A stretch of DNA of 64,000 nt from an uncultured Blautia sp. (lineage in GTDB: Bacteria; Bacillota; Clostridia; Lachnospirales; Lachnospiraceae), in NCBI GenBank assembly GCA_937893675.1, contig CALBGI010000081.1, positions 1-64,000 on the forward strand. The letters run 5' to 3'. A program made the position numbers and the translations under genes. Shown here piece after piece: positions 16,599 to 26,122 of this stretch (the first letter of the stretch is position 1; every line of letters starts with the position of its first letter). Below the pieces are notes generated by a model that saw only the letters and a list, made by a program, of their open reading frames with translations, did not search any database and was not told the DNA's origin.

Positions 16599-16722
16599 AT
16601 TCACATCTAATTGCACTTTTCTTTGTGCATTATATCAAATCTTGAGGAAGGGGAGCACAACTGTCATTGTTTTTCAGAGAAGAAACCGGATTTTTTATTT
16701 CATATTATAAGGAGAGTGAACT

Positions 16723-17910
16723 ATGGTTATAACAAACGGTTTTACCTACATAGCGTTTCTGATGTTTCTGGCAGGCCTTTTGCTGGCTGCAGAAAAATAC
16801 ACCAAATGGAAAGTCTTCAACGTAATCCCGCCGCTTGTATGGATTTATGTACTGAACATGATCTTCTGTACGGCAGGTCTTTTTGACTCGGAAGGCTGTT
16901 CCGCAGCGTACTCCGCATTGAAGAACAACATTCTTTATGCCATGATCTTCGTCATGCTGCTTCGCTGTGATATCCGCAAGCTTGCCAAGCTCGGCGGACG
17001 TATGGTTGCCATTTTCCTTGGCGGCGCAGTTTCCATCTTTGTGGGCTTTATCATCGCGTTCGTCATCTTCAAGGGCCCCCTTGGCGGCGGCGAGACCATC
17101 TGGGGCGCAATGGCCGCTCTTTGTGCTTCCTGGATCGGCGGCTCTGCCAACATGGCAGCGATGCAGGCAGCTTTCCCCGTTGACTCCGGCGCCTACGGCT
17201 GCGCGCTTGCGGTAGACACCGTTTACTACTCTGTCTGGATCGCGCTGCTTCTCATCATGGTGCGCTACGCAGGCAAATGGGACAAAGCTGTCAAGGCCGA
17301 TACTTCCAAACTTCAGGCAGTTGCAGACGCTGCCAATGCCGAGGTCGCAAAGGAGAAAAAACACGCGACCGCCAGCGACTGGATCTTCCTCATCGGTCTG
17401 TCCCTCATTGTATCCGCGCTCTCGCAGCAGGTTGGTTCCGCCCTGAATGCAGGACTTTCCTCCATTGGACTGAGCATGTTTGATACCGGAACAATGACCA
17501 CTGTATTTGTAACACTCCTTGGTCTTGTCTGCGCGTTGAGCCCGCTGGGTAAGCTTCCGGCCGTGGAGGAACTCTCCAACGTTTACCTGTACGCGATCGT
17601 ATCCCTTCTGGCTTCCACCGCATCCCTGACAGACCTGATCAGCGCACCGCTGTGGATCGTAGCAGGCCTCGTGATCATGATCTTCCACATCGCGATCATG
17701 TTCCTGCTCTCCAAAGCCTTCCACTGGGACTGCTGTATGGTTTCCACCGCATCCCTGGCAAATATCGGAGGCAGCGCTTCTGCTCCGATCGTTGCTTCCG
17801 CATACAATCCCTCCTATGCCGGTATCGGTGTTCTCATGGGAGTACTGGGAGCGGCACTCGGCAACTTCTTCGGACTTGCCGCCGGATACCTGATGCAGAT
17901 GCTGATCTGA
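16723..17910 (+). CDS. DUF819 family membrane protein
   Basis: 395 residues with about ten membrane segments, the YjcL/DUF819 family, in the cytoplasmic membrane. Family hallmarks are the WIGGSANMAAMQ stretch near residue 143 and the matching SLANIGGSASAPIVASAYNP near 343, which look like two inverted halves of a transporter. AAGGAG lies upstream of the start. The substrate is not established for the family. Here it opens an operon with a transglutaminase, a dipeptidase and an L-Ala-D/L-Glu epimerase, so carriage of cell-wall peptides or their products is a reasonable inference. Confidence 0.88.
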   Translation: MVITNGFTYIAFLMFLAGLLLAAEKYTKWKVFNVIPPLVWIYVLNMIFCTAGLFDSEGCSAAYSALKNNILYAMIFVMLLRCDIRKLAKLGGRMVAIFLGGAVSIFVGFIIAFVIFKGPLGGGETIWGAMAALCASWIGGSANMAAMQAAFPVDSGAYGCALAVDTVYYSVWIALLLIMVRYAGKWDKAVKADTSKLQAVADAANAEVAKEKKHATASDWIFLIGLSLIVSALSQQVGSALNAGLSSIGLSMFDTGTMTTVFVTLLGLVCALSPLGKLPAVEELSNVYLYAIVSLLASTASLTDLISAPLWIVAGLVIMIFHIAIMFLLSKAFHWDCCMVSTASLANIGGSASAPIVASAYNPSYAGIGVLMGVLGAALGNFFGLAAGYLMQMLI

Positions 17911-17984
17911 CGTTTCCTCTGAATTGACAGTCATTTTTCTGAAGATACCAGAAAATACTTCTTCCAATGATTCATGCAACAAGG

Positions 17985-18025
17985 CAGGCTCTCTGCTCCG
18001 CCCTGCGGTGCGGGGAGCCTGTTTT
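17985..18025 (+). terminator. Terminator/attenuator after the DUF819 gene
   Basis: CAGGCTC (17985-17991) pairs with GAGCCTG (18015-18021) with an inner CCGC/GCGG stem, followed by TTTTAAA. It would separate or down-regulate expression of the next genes relative to the DUF819 gene. Confidence 0.7.
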
Positions 18026-18104
18026 AAATTACAGTGTCGAAAGGTCGATCCCGCCTGTGCCTGCACAGAGGCGGGTGAATGAGATTCCCTCGAAGGAGGT
18101 TTTT

Positions 18105-19532
18105 ATGACATTAAATGATACTTTTCGTTACCTCTCTGCCGGTCTTCCGGATGACATTTTGAGAAAAAAGCTCTATGGCGATTTTGACGGCGCCATCCGG
18201 CTCATTGACCGCAGACTTTCAGATCCAGATCTTCCCCTGCCCCTCAGATGCAGCCTCACGGCTCAGCGGGAAATCTGCCTGCGGCTTCCCGGCAATTATC
18301 CCCACACACGCCAGGACGCCCTTGCAATCCTCAGAAAACACATTCCCGATTTTTCGGAAACAGAATTTGACGAATATGTGGAGGCAGGAAAAATCGGCTG
18401 GATTTATATCCATGGACAAATGCATTTCTTCGACCGCTTTTTCCAGACTTTGTGCAAGGCCTCTCCTGCGTTTGCCCTTCGGGCCGGTGTAGTCTTACCA
18501 GGCGCGGAGAGCGCCGGAACAAATTCCCTTGATTCCGCGCTCCTCAACGAGTCCATGCGCACCATGAAAGAAAAAGGCAAGAGCAGCCGGCGGATCCGGA
18601 TCCGGGCCTCCCTGAAACTGAAGGATTCTGTTTTTTCCAAAGGAATGTCTGTGCGGGCACACCTCCCCCTTCCCGCAGAATGCGAACAGCAGTCCCAAAT
18701 CCGGATTGAAAAGGTCTTTCCGGAAAACGGAAAAATTTCTCCCGGCCATGCCCCTCAGCGAACCATCTGCTGGGAAGAAACCATGATGGAAAACCATGAA
18801 TTTTATGTGGAGTATTCCTATATCCACACCGCGGTCTATCACAACACGGAAAAACCGGAGCTTCTTCCTATTATAAAAGAGCCCTCTCCGGAAACGTTTA
18901 TGGAATTTACCAAAGAAGAAGCCCCTCACATCCTGTTTACGCCTTATCTGAAAAATCTGGCCGGCTCGCTCACAGAAGGCATTTCCGAGCCGCTGGAAAA
19001 AGCGCGCAGGATTTACGATTTTATCACCTTGAACATGAAATACACCTTTATGCCGGACTATTTCTGCCTGGAAAATATTGCGGAAAGCTGCGCCCGGAAC
19101 TTTACCGGTGACTGCGGTGTATTTGCCCTTCTTTTCCTGACTCTCTGCCGCTGCGCGGGCATCCCGGCCTGCTGGCAGAGCGGCCTGACTGCGGAGCCGG
19201 ATTTTTGCGGCGCGCACGACTGGGTGCGTTTCTACGCTGCCCCCTACGGCTGGCTGTACGCGGATCCTTCCTACGGAATTGCCGCTGTGCGGGCACAGAA
19301 CGAGGAACGCCGCAGATTCTATTTCGGCAGTCTGGATGCCTGCCGCATGGTGGCAAACAACACGTTTCAGGCTCCCTTTACGGTGGACAAGGACTTCTGG
19401 AGGGCCGACCCCTACGACAACCAGGTGGGCGAAATTGAAACAAAACAGCGCGGGCTTCTCTACGAAGAATTTGAGCGCAGCAAGGTAACACTGCTGTGCG
19501 AAGAACTGACAGACAAGGAGGAAAACAGATGA
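18105..19532 (+). CDS. Transglutaminase-like domain protein
   Basis: 475 residues, no signal peptide or membrane segment, so cytosolic. The C-terminal part is a transglutaminase/protease-like core with a full triad: Cys337 (TGDCGVFAL), His371 (AHDWVRF) and Asp387 (YADPSYG). The N-terminal 200 residues have no clear family. AAGGAGG is 5 bases before ATG 18105; the frame is open further upstream without a site. Bacterial relatives cleave or form amide bonds. With the next two genes a role in hydrolysing peptidoglycan-derived peptides is plausible but inferred. Its stop overlaps the next ATG. Confidence 0.82.
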   Translation: MTLNDTFRYLSAGLPDDILRKKLYGDFDGAIRLIDRRLSDPDLPLPLRCSLTAQREICLRLPGNYPHTRQDALAILRKHIPDFSETEFDEYVEAGKIGWIYIHGQMHFFDRFFQTLCKASPAFALRAGVVLPGAESAGTNSLDSALLNESMRTMKEKGKSSRRIRIRASLKLKDSVFSKGMSVRAHLPLPAECEQQSQIRIEKVFPENGKISPGHAPQRTICWEETMMENHEFYVEYSYIHTAVYHNTEKPELLPIIKEPSPETFMEFTKEEAPHILFTPYLKNLAGSLTEGISEPLEKARRIYDFITLNMKYTFMPDYFCLENIAESCARNFTGDCGVFALLFLTLCRCAGIPACWQSGLTAEPDFCGAHDWVRFYAAPYGWLYADPSYGIAAVRAQNEERRRFYFGSLDACRMVANNTFQAPFTVDKDFWRADPYDNQVGEIETKQRGLLYEEFERSKVTLLCEELTDKEENR

Positions 19533-20902
19533 ATTTTCGAAAGCTTATTGAACAAAAGCAGGACGAGCTTGTGACAAGCCTTTCCCGCTGCATTCAGATC
19601 CCCAGTGTTCAGAAAAAGGATGACAGCGGCTATCCCTACGGAAAGGACGTCCATGATTCCCTGGTCTACATGCTTCATCTGGCAGAGACCCTGGGCTTTA
19701 AAACCTATAATATGGACGACCGCGTGGGCTGGTGCGAGTACGGAACCGGCGAAGAAATGATCGCTGTTCTGGGGCACCTTGACGTGGTTCCCGAAGGCGA
19801 CGGCTGGACGGTTCCTCCCTTTGCAGGAAGCGTGATGGATGGCAAAATCTACGGACGCGGCTCCATGGACGACAAAGGACCTACTGTGGCAGCCCTCTAT
19901 GCCCTGCTGGCATTAAAAGAATCCGGCGTTTCACTGAAACGCAGAATCCGCATCCTCTTTGGCCAGGACGAAGAAACCGGTGCGTCTGACATGATATACT
20001 ACACAAGCCACAACGGAGAAATTCCGGTCATGGGCTTTACCCCGGACGGAGAATACCCTGTCATCAACGGCGAAAAGGGCCTTGTGGGCGAACGCTTCAC
20101 CTGTGCTTTCAAGCAGGAGGGCCCGCTCACACTCAAGGAGCTGTGGGGCGGCACTGCGCCCAACATTGTTCCCAATCTGGCCTGGGCAGATTTTGACTGC
20201 GATCCAACGCTTGCCAAAGAGATCCTGGCGATGCAGGAGAAGGACATTTCTTTTACGCGGACCGATACCGGCATCAAAATCGAGGCCGCCGGGATCAGCG
20301 CTCACGGTGGCAGTCCCGGTGAGGGCAAAAACGCCATCGGACGGCTCATGCAGTTTCTGACGCGCCTTCCGCTCACTGGCCAGCTGGCATCTGCCGTTCA
20401 TTTCCTCGCTGAAAAAATCGGCATGGAATATGACGGCGCCTCTCTCGGAATCGCCATCTCCGATGCGGTTTCCGGCCCGCTTACCATGAACCTGGGCGTC
20501 ATCCGCGGAAATGAAGCTTCTCTGGAGGTGCTGCTCAACTACCGTTACCCTGTCACCAAAAATTTCGAGGACTGCGGTCCTGCCGTGCGAAAACAGTTTG
20601 AGGACGCCGGCTTTGCCCAGGCGGCGCTTGCCCACAAGGAGAGCCTGTACATGCCTGCCGACAGCACTCTGGTACAGAAACTTCTTGAGGTTTACACCCG
20701 CTGCACCGGTCTCCCCGGAAAGCCCAAATGCATCGGCGGCGGAACCTACGCCAAAATGCTCCCCAATGTCCTTGCCTTTGGCCCTATTTTCCCCGGCGAC
20801 GAGGTGCGGGAACACAAGGCCGATGAATTCATGGAGATCAGCCGCCTCATTGACAATGCCGAAATCATTGCAGAGGCCATGTATGCTCTGGCCGCAGACT
20901 GA
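19529..20902 (+). CDS. M20-family dipeptidase (PepV/Sapep type)
   Basis: 457 residues, a zinc peptidase of the PepV/Sapep branch. Visible ligand motifs are GHLDVVPEGDGW, GRGSMDDKGPT and the catalytic pair in QDEETGASD; AHGGSPGEG lies in the lid domain. It would cut dipeptides in the cytosol. The ATG overlaps the previous stop in ATGA, with AAGGAGG upstream, so translation is coupled to the transglutaminase. It stands directly before the dipeptide epimerase, fitting release of Ala and Glu after epimerisation. Confidence 0.92.
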   Translation: MNFRKLIEQKQDELVTSLSRCIQIPSVQKKDDSGYPYGKDVHDSLVYMLHLAETLGFKTYNMDDRVGWCEYGTGEEMIAVLGHLDVVPEGDGWTVPPFAGSVMDGKIYGRGSMDDKGPTVAALYALLALKESGVSLKRRIRILFGQDEETGASDMIYYTSHNGEIPVMGFTPDGEYPVINGEKGLVGERFTCAFKQEGPLTLKELWGGTAPNIVPNLAWADFDCDPTLAKEILAMQEKDISFTRTDTGIKIEAAGISAHGGSPGEGKNAIGRLMQFLTRLPLTGQLASAVHFLAEKIGMEYDGASLGIAISDAVSGPLTMNLGVIRGNEASLEVLLNYRYPVTKNFEDCGPAVRKQFEDAGFAQAALAHKESLYMPADSTLVQKLLEVYTRCTGLPGKPKCIGGGTYAKMLPNVLAFGPIFPGDEVREHKADEFMEISRLIDNAEIIAEAMYALAAD

Positions 20903-20951
20903 ACTCTTTCCCAGGCAGCCGCACAATATAAAATGGAGGTAGAATACGATC

Positions 20952-22043
20952 ATGAAAATAACAGAAGTGAGACTGGGAACCATTTCCGTTCCCTTGAGAG
21001 TACCTTTTAAAACCGCGCTCCGTTCGGTTTCCAGCGTGGAGGATATCATTGTGGAGATCCACACCGACACCGGACATTTAGGCTACGGAGAGGCGCCCCC
21101 CACCGGCGCCATCACCGGCGATACCACCGGCGCCATTATCGGCGCTTTGAAAGACCACATCATCAAAACCATCGTCGGCCGCGATGTGGATGAATTCGAA
21201 AATCTGCTGCAGGCAATGAACAAGTGCATTGTAAAAAACACCAGTGCAAAGGCCGCTGTGGACATGGCTCTCTATGACTTGTACGGACAGCTCTACAAGG
21301 TTCCCGTCTACAAGATGCTCGGCGGAAGCCGCAAAAAAATCATCACGGATATTACCATCAGCGTCAACTCTCCGGAAGAAATGGCCGCCGACACCCTAAA
21401 CGCCGTCTCCCGGGGCTACGATACCCTGAAGGTAAAGGTGGGCGCAAATCCGGAGCTGGACGTTGCGCGCCTCACCGCGGTGAGACAGGCCGCAGGCCCC
21501 GAGCGCAGACTGCGTATTGACGCCAACCAGGCATGGTCACCCAAGCAGGCAGTCCGCATCCTCAATCAAATGCAGGAAAAAGGTCTGGATATCGAGTTTG
21601 TAGAGCAGCCTGTAGCCGCCCATGATTTTGAAGGGCTCCGCTATGTCACCCAGCGCTCCTACGTACCTGTTCTGGCAGACGAGAGCGTGTTTTCTCCCGC
21701 TGATGCCATGAAGATCATGCAGATGGGCGCTGCTGACCTTGTCAATATCAAGCTGATGAAATGCGGCGGTCTTTACAATGCGCTGCAGATTGCTTCCGCC
21801 GCAGAGGTTTACGGAGTGGAATGCATGATCGGCTGCATGCTGGAAGCCAAGATAAGCGTCAATGCCGCGGTCCATCTTGCATGCGCAAAAAACATCATCA
21901 CAAAAATCGATCTGGACGGGCCGGTCCTGTGCAGCGAAGACCCCATTCTTGGCGGCGCTGTATTTAACGAGCAGGAAATCACCGTTTCCGATGAGCCCGG
22001 ACTTGGTATCAAAGGGATCGAAGGACTTCGATATCTGGACTGA
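20952..22043 (+). CDS. Dipeptide epimerase (L-Ala-D/L-Glu type)
   Basis: 363 residues, enolase superfamily, muconate-lactonizing subgroup. The expected catalytic set is present: Lys160/Lys162 (KVKVG), Asp190 (IDANQAW), Glu218 (EQP), Asp243 (LADES) and Lys267 (NIKLMKCGG). These positions match Bacillus YkfB, which turns L-Ala-D-Glu from murein into L-Ala-L-Glu. GGAGG lies before the ATG. It is the last gene of the DUF819-transglutaminase-M20 operon and is followed by a strong terminator. Exact dipeptide specificity cannot be read from sequence. Confidence 0.92.
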   Translation: MKITEVRLGTISVPLRVPFKTALRSVSSVEDIIVEIHTDTGHLGYGEAPPTGAITGDTTGAIIGALKDHIIKTIVGRDVDEFENLLQAMNKCIVKNTSAKAAVDMALYDLYGQLYKVPVYKMLGGSRKKIITDITISVNSPEEMAADTLNAVSRGYDTLKVKVGANPELDVARLTAVRQAAGPERRLRIDANQAWSPKQAVRILNQMQEKGLDIEFVEQPVAAHDFEGLRYVTQRSYVPVLADESVFSPADAMKIMQMGAADLVNIKLMKCGGLYNALQIASAAEVYGVECMIGCMLEAKISVNAAVHLACAKNIITKIDLDGPVLCSEDPILGGAVFNEQEITVSDEPGLGIKGIEGLRYLD

Positions 22044-22065
22044 ATCGGACAGACTTCGAAATCAC

Positions 22066-22097
22066 AAAAGGGCGCTGTGTCTCACGGCGCCCTTTTT
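22066..22097. terminator. Terminator between the epimerase and convergent lipoprotein gene
   Basis: AAAAGGGCGC (22066-22075) pairs with GCGCCCTTTT (22087-22096), followed by T, with an A run on the other side. It can serve both converging units. Confidence 0.88.
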
Positions 22098-22117
22098 ACG
22101 ATTTCTGCATTTTTCTT

Positions 22118-23035
22118 TTAATTTCCCGTGATCAGACAGGGTTCCACCGTAATATTTCTTTCCACGCTTTCCCCTTTCAGAATATCCAGCGCCGTATCAT
22201 ATGCCAGCGCGCCAAAATCCGGGCTCTGGATCGTTGCGGTGAGTATTTCTCTCTCCACCAGGTTCAATCCTGCGCTCTCTCCTTCAAAGCCGTCTACCCC
22301 GAGAAACCGGACGCCCGAATCCATCCGGAATTTCTGACAGGCAATATAAGCGCCATATGCCATCTCATCATTAAACGCAAATACAATATCCGGAGGTCCG
22401 TTCACTACCAGATAATCCTTCATCCGCAGCTCTGCAGTATCCCGCAGCCAGTCCCCAACGGCGTATGCAATGCTGCTCTCCTCAATTTCCTTCTGTACGG
22501 TTTCTGTAAATCCGCTCAGCCGTCTCTGAGAAATAGGCGAGCCCTCCACGCCTTCGATAACCATGATCCTGGCATTCTTTTTGTATAAATGCTCCAGAAT
22601 ATATTCCGCTGCCAGTTCTCCGATTTTTTCATCATCTGCCTGGATAAACGTTGTATACGCCTCTGTCTCCGGCTTTGCACCGACTACCACAACCGGGATT
22701 TCTTCAAAAACCTCCTCCATGACCTCGTTCAGATCCCCGCTCCCGTCCGGAGACAGGATCAGCAGGTCAATCCCGCACTCCATAAGCGCCTCAATATCCT
22801 GAATCTGCTTTTCCGTGCTTCCCGCCGCATCCCGAAAGATCAGGTTCACCGCGTCCTGCTGCCCTGCTTTTTCTTCAAGCACCTGCGCAAGATTATTCAG
22901 CCAGGGCTCCATCACATTGGTGAGGCTGACGCCGATGAGATTTTCATATCCATCCGTCCTGACATCGCTTTTGGAGTTACACCCGGATGCCAATAAACAG
23001 CACAAGACAACAGCTCCAACTATCCATCTCTTCAT
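22118..23035 (-). CDS. Sugar-binding lipoprotein of the sensor unit
   Basis: 305 residues. Signal peptide with lipobox ASGC (Cys19), then a type I periplasmic-binding fold (IGVSLTNVMEPWLNNLAQVL, DLLILSPDGSGD). Its start overlaps the response-regulator stop (ATGA at 23032), so it belongs to the two-component system. The ABC importer upstream in the same operon has its own separate binding protein. A role as an outside sugar sensor that presents ligand to the histidine kinase is a reasonable inference. It ends the six-gene operon. Confidence 0.86.
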   Translation of the reverse strand: MKRWIVGAVVLCCLLASGCNSKSDVRTDGYENLIGVSLTNVMEPWLNNLAQVLEEKAGQQDAVNLIFRDAAGSTEKQIQDIEALMECGIDLLILSPDGSGDLNEVMEEVFEEIPVVVVGAKPETEAYTTFIQADDEKIGELAAEYILEHLYKKNARIMVIEGVEGSPISQRRLSGFTETVQKEIEESSIAYAVGDWLRDTAELRMKDYLVVNGPPDIVFAFNDEMAYGAYIACQKFRMDSGVRFLGVDGFEGESAGLNLVEREILTATIQSPDFGALAYDTALDILKGESVERNITVEPCLITGN

Positions 23036-24243
23036 AATTTTTCCTCCTGCGCCATTGTCCTCCGGAACTCCGACGGGGAAACGCCCTGGCAGTTTTTGAA
23101 TGCCGCTGAAAAATAATGCTGATTGCTGTAGCCCACCTGCTCCGCAATCTGGTTGATCGACAGGCGATGGTCTCTCATAAGAAAGATCGCCTGATTGATC
23201 CGAAGTGTGGTGAGAAAATCTTTAAAGGATATTCCCAGTTCCTGTTTCATCATCCGGCTCAGATAAGAAGCATTACATCCAGTCGCATCTGCCACCTGCG
23301 TCAGATCAAGCTCCCGTCTTTGGTAATTTGCATGTATGTATTTCCGCGCCTCGAGAACAATGGGACGGCATTCCAGCACCTTACAGGCATATTTTCGCAG
23401 CTCTTCATGCATCTCCGGAATTTTTTCCCGGCTGCAGCTGCGAAGCTGGACACAGCATTTTCCGTCCACCAGCTTCTCCATTTTTTCGGTTATGCTCTGA
23501 TGAAGTTTTTCCATTCCGCCTTTATATCCGCCGATCATTCCTACCACATCCTGATAGCGGTTCATAAATACATAGACCGGCTTGTATTCCCCAATGACGT
23601 CGCGCACGATCTCTTCCAGGGTTATCTTGTACAGTTCCTCCGGCACTGAGCCGCCCGGCAGAGTCTCCGCATATCCAAACTGTACGGAAACAACCACCAG
23701 CAGTACGGTTTCCGGTATTTCCACTTTCAGAAAACGCTGCTGTTCCTCTCGTTCTGTCCCGGTCAGCTTACCGTCGATCCAATCATTGAAAAACACATCC
23801 CTGAGATAATTTTCATTCTGAAAAAGCTGCTGGCGCATCAGATCCATAAACCTTCTGGACTTTTCTCTTTCTTCCAGCTCTTTCACCACACTGCTCAGCG
23901 CACTTTTCAGTTCTTCCTCTGCAATGGGTTTCAGAAGATAATGAGAAACACCCAACGTGATCGCCTGCTTCGCGTAAGCAAATTCATGAAATCCCGAAAT
24001 AATGATCACCCTGCATTCCAGGGAAAGCCCTTTCAGTTCTTCCAGAAACTGAATCCCGCTGAGCCTCGGCATACAGATATCCACCAACAGAATGTCCGGC
24101 TGCTGCTCTTTTGCCTTTTTCAGCGCCTCCATTCCGTTTTTTGCTTCCGCACACACAGAAAGCGGCATAGAAAAAGACTCCAACGTTTTTTTCAGGCCCT
24201 GCCGGATTTTAGGCTCGTCATCTGCAATCAATACCTTCCACAT
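23032..24243 (-). CDS. AraC-type response regulator
   Basis: 403 residues. A receiver domain (1-120) has phospho-acceptor Asp55 (LLVDICMPR), acidic pair Asp8/Asp9 and Lys in LLKP. A middle region of about 170 residues has no clear family. The C-terminal about 100 residues form an AraC double helix-turn-helix (DLTQVADATGCNASYLSRMMKQ and INQIAEQVGYSNQHYFS). It is the YesN type, which controls carbohydrate operons. The partner kinase is 8 bases upstream. Confidence 0.94.
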   Translation of the reverse strand: MWKVLIADDEPKIRQGLKKTLESFSMPLSVCAEAKNGMEALKKAKEQQPDILLVDICMPRLSGIQFLEELKGLSLECRVIIISGFHEFAYAKQAITLGVSHYLLKPIAEEELKSALSSVVKELEEREKSRRFMDLMRQQLFQNENYLRDVFFNDWIDGKLTGTEREEQQRFLKVEIPETVLLVVVSVQFGYAETLPGGSVPEELYKITLEEIVRDVIGEYKPVYVFMNRYQDVVGMIGGYKGGMEKLHQSITEKMEKLVDGKCCVQLRSCSREKIPEMHEELRKYACKVLECRPIVLEARKYIHANYQRRELDLTQVADATGCNASYLSRMMKQELGISFKDFLTTLRINQAIFLMRDHRLSINQIAEQVGYSNQHYFSAAFKNCQGVSPSEFRRTMAQEEKL

Positions 24244-24251
24244 ATGTCCTC

Positions 24252-26033
24252 CTATTTTGTCCGTTTCAGCTTAAGCTGTGCAATCACTCCTCCGCCTTCT
24301 CTCAGACAGTACCGCAGACCGTATTCCTCGCCATAGGCCATCCGCACCCGGTCGTTTACATTCAGACTTCCAAAGGCATCTGCGTCTTCTCTCCGCTCTT
24401 TTTGCGCAAGCCACTCGTTCAGCTGTCTGCAGCGTTCCTGTGTCATTCCCGCGCCATCGTCCTCCACCTGGATGAAGATCATCTCCTCTTTTTGATAAGC
24501 TTTTATCCAGATTATCCCATGCTCCCGCTCTGATTCCTTGATCCCGTGGTAAAGCGCATTTTCAATCAACGGCTGCAGCGACAAACGCGGCACTTCACAC
24601 TTTCCTATGGACTCCTCTATATCCGTCTCATAATCAAACAGTTCTTCATATCGAAATTTCTGAATGTCAAGGTAGCTCTTTCCCATGGCAATTTCCTGCT
24701 CCAGGCTTATAAATTCCCGCCCCTGGCTGAGACTGATCCTGAAAAAATTGGAAAGCGCAAGGACAATATCCACGATATCCTTTGCCTGATATTCTTTTGC
24801 CATCCAGGAAATGGTATCCAGCGTATTATAAAGAAAATGCGGTTTGATCTGTTCGTGGAGGATCTGGAGTTCCGCTTCCCGCTTATCTTTCTGCTCCTGA
24901 TACACCAGCTTCAAAAGCTCGTCGGTTTTGGCAACCATGGAATTAAACGCATCCCCAAGCTGATGGATCTCTCCCTTATAGGGATTCTCAAAACGCACCG
25001 TCAGATCCCCCGTCTGCGCCCGTTTCATCAATTTGGAGAGCTTGGAAATCGGCTTTGTTATGGAGGCGGAAAAGGCTACTGAGCAGGCGATCGCAAAAAT
25101 AGCAATCACAACCGCGATCCAAACGGAAACCTGCCGCACCCTGGATGCCCCCGCAATGGTTTTTCCCCAGTCAAACACCCCCACCGCCGTCAGATCCGTG
25201 TAGGAAGAACGGCTGTAGATCACATTGTACATCTGCCCCTCAATGCTGCATCGCACCTGCCCGCCTTTTTCCGAAGTAAACCACTGCGGGTTCATCCGAT
25301 ACACCACCTTGTTCTTAGGCGCATACAAAACCTTGCCATTGCTGTCCTGTATATACCCGAAGCCAGTCTGCCCCATGGTGATATCCTCCACCAGGTTCTG
25401 AATGCTCTGGATATCCAGGTCCACCAAAATCACACCCAACGGTCTGCCGGTTTCTTCATCCGGCACCATTTGTACCGCGCTCACATAGCTGTCTGTACTG
25501 TAGTTTTTCCAGCTTTTCAGATTCCTTCTCAGACTGCTGCCTGTAAGCACAAGCTCGCCATTGGCATCCATGGCTTTTTGATACCAGTCCTCCAACGTCA
25601 GAGAATTTTTCTGCATCCGGTAGGAATCGTTGGATAGATAGTGTCCCTTTTCACTGACGATCACAATGTTCAGATAATCCTCATATGTATCCGAATAACG
25701 TACCAGGATGTCTCTGACTTCCCCCTCCAGACAGACACGCTTTGCCTGCTCGTTTTGCTCGTCCACTTTCAGATATCCCTGCACCTGCGGCGCTGCCCCA
25801 AGCACAGATACATTGTCTGAGACGGACTGAAAGATCAGATCCAGAGATTTCAAAACCTGATTCTGGATTTCCATTGTTTTTGCGTAAGAGCTCTCCTCCA
25901 TGGAGTTCTGATAAATCGTGTTTCCTGCTGTTGTAATGACCACTGCCACAAGAAGGAGGATGCCGCAGTTCAATGCAACCATTTTGAACATCATATTTTC
26001 AGGTTTTAATAACTGTTTCAGTTTTTTCAGCAT
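24252..26033 (-). CDS. YesM-type sensor histidine kinase
   Basis: 593 residues. Membrane segments at about 16-37 and 303-323 flank an extracellular Cache-like sensing domain. HAMP follows at 324-377. The His_kinase box IKPHFLYNTLD puts phospho-His at 399, and the ATPase end carries NALYHG and EDDGAGM. It pairs with the YesN-type regulator 8 bases downstream. Gene context says it responds to the sugar handled by the linked ABC importer, perhaps through the neighbouring lipoprotein. Confidence 0.94.
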   Translation of the reverse strand: MLKKLKQLLKPENMMFKMVALNCGILLLVAVVITTAGNTIYQNSMEESSYAKTMEIQNQVLKSLDLIFQSVSDNVSVLGAAPQVQGYLKVDEQNEQAKRVCLEGEVRDILVRYSDTYEDYLNIVIVSEKGHYLSNDSYRMQKNSLTLEDWYQKAMDANGELVLTGSSLRRNLKSWKNYSTDSYVSAVQMVPDEETGRPLGVILVDLDIQSIQNLVEDITMGQTGFGYIQDSNGKVLYAPKNKVVYRMNPQWFTSEKGGQVRCSIEGQMYNVIYSRSSYTDLTAVGVFDWGKTIAGASRVRQVSVWIAVVIAIFAIACSVAFSASITKPISKLSKLMKRAQTGDLTVRFENPYKGEIHQLGDAFNSMVAKTDELLKLVYQEQKDKREAELQILHEQIKPHFLYNTLDTISWMAKEYQAKDIVDIVLALSNFFRISLSQGREFISLEQEIAMGKSYLDIQKFRYEELFDYETDIEESIGKCEVPRLSLQPLIENALYHGIKESEREHGIIWIKAYQKEEMIFIQVEDDGAGMTQERCRQLNEWLAQKERREDADAFGSLNVNDRVRMAYGEEYGLRYCLREGGGVIAQLKLKRTK

Positions 26034-26069
26034 CGCGTCTCCCCCCTGTATACTTCTTCTATACTACCA

Positions 26070-26100
26070 GAAAAGGGGCTGCGCAGGCAGTCCCTTTTCC
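26070..26100 (-). other. Intercistronic stem-loop after the binding-protein gene
   Basis: AAAAGGG pairs with CCCTTTT around a 13-14-base GC-rich loop, just after the stop of the abundant binding protein. Only a weak T run follows. It probably lowers expression of the downstream sensor genes or protects the upstream mRNA end. Confidence 0.55.
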
Positions 26101-26122
26101 AGATTATTTCTTTATTTTTGTT

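Noticed and set aside
16705..18066. 453-codon minus-strand frame opposite the DUF819 gene
   Set aside because: Low-complexity, Cys/His/Gly-rich translation with no recognisable domain, fully covered by a well-supported membrane protein gene.
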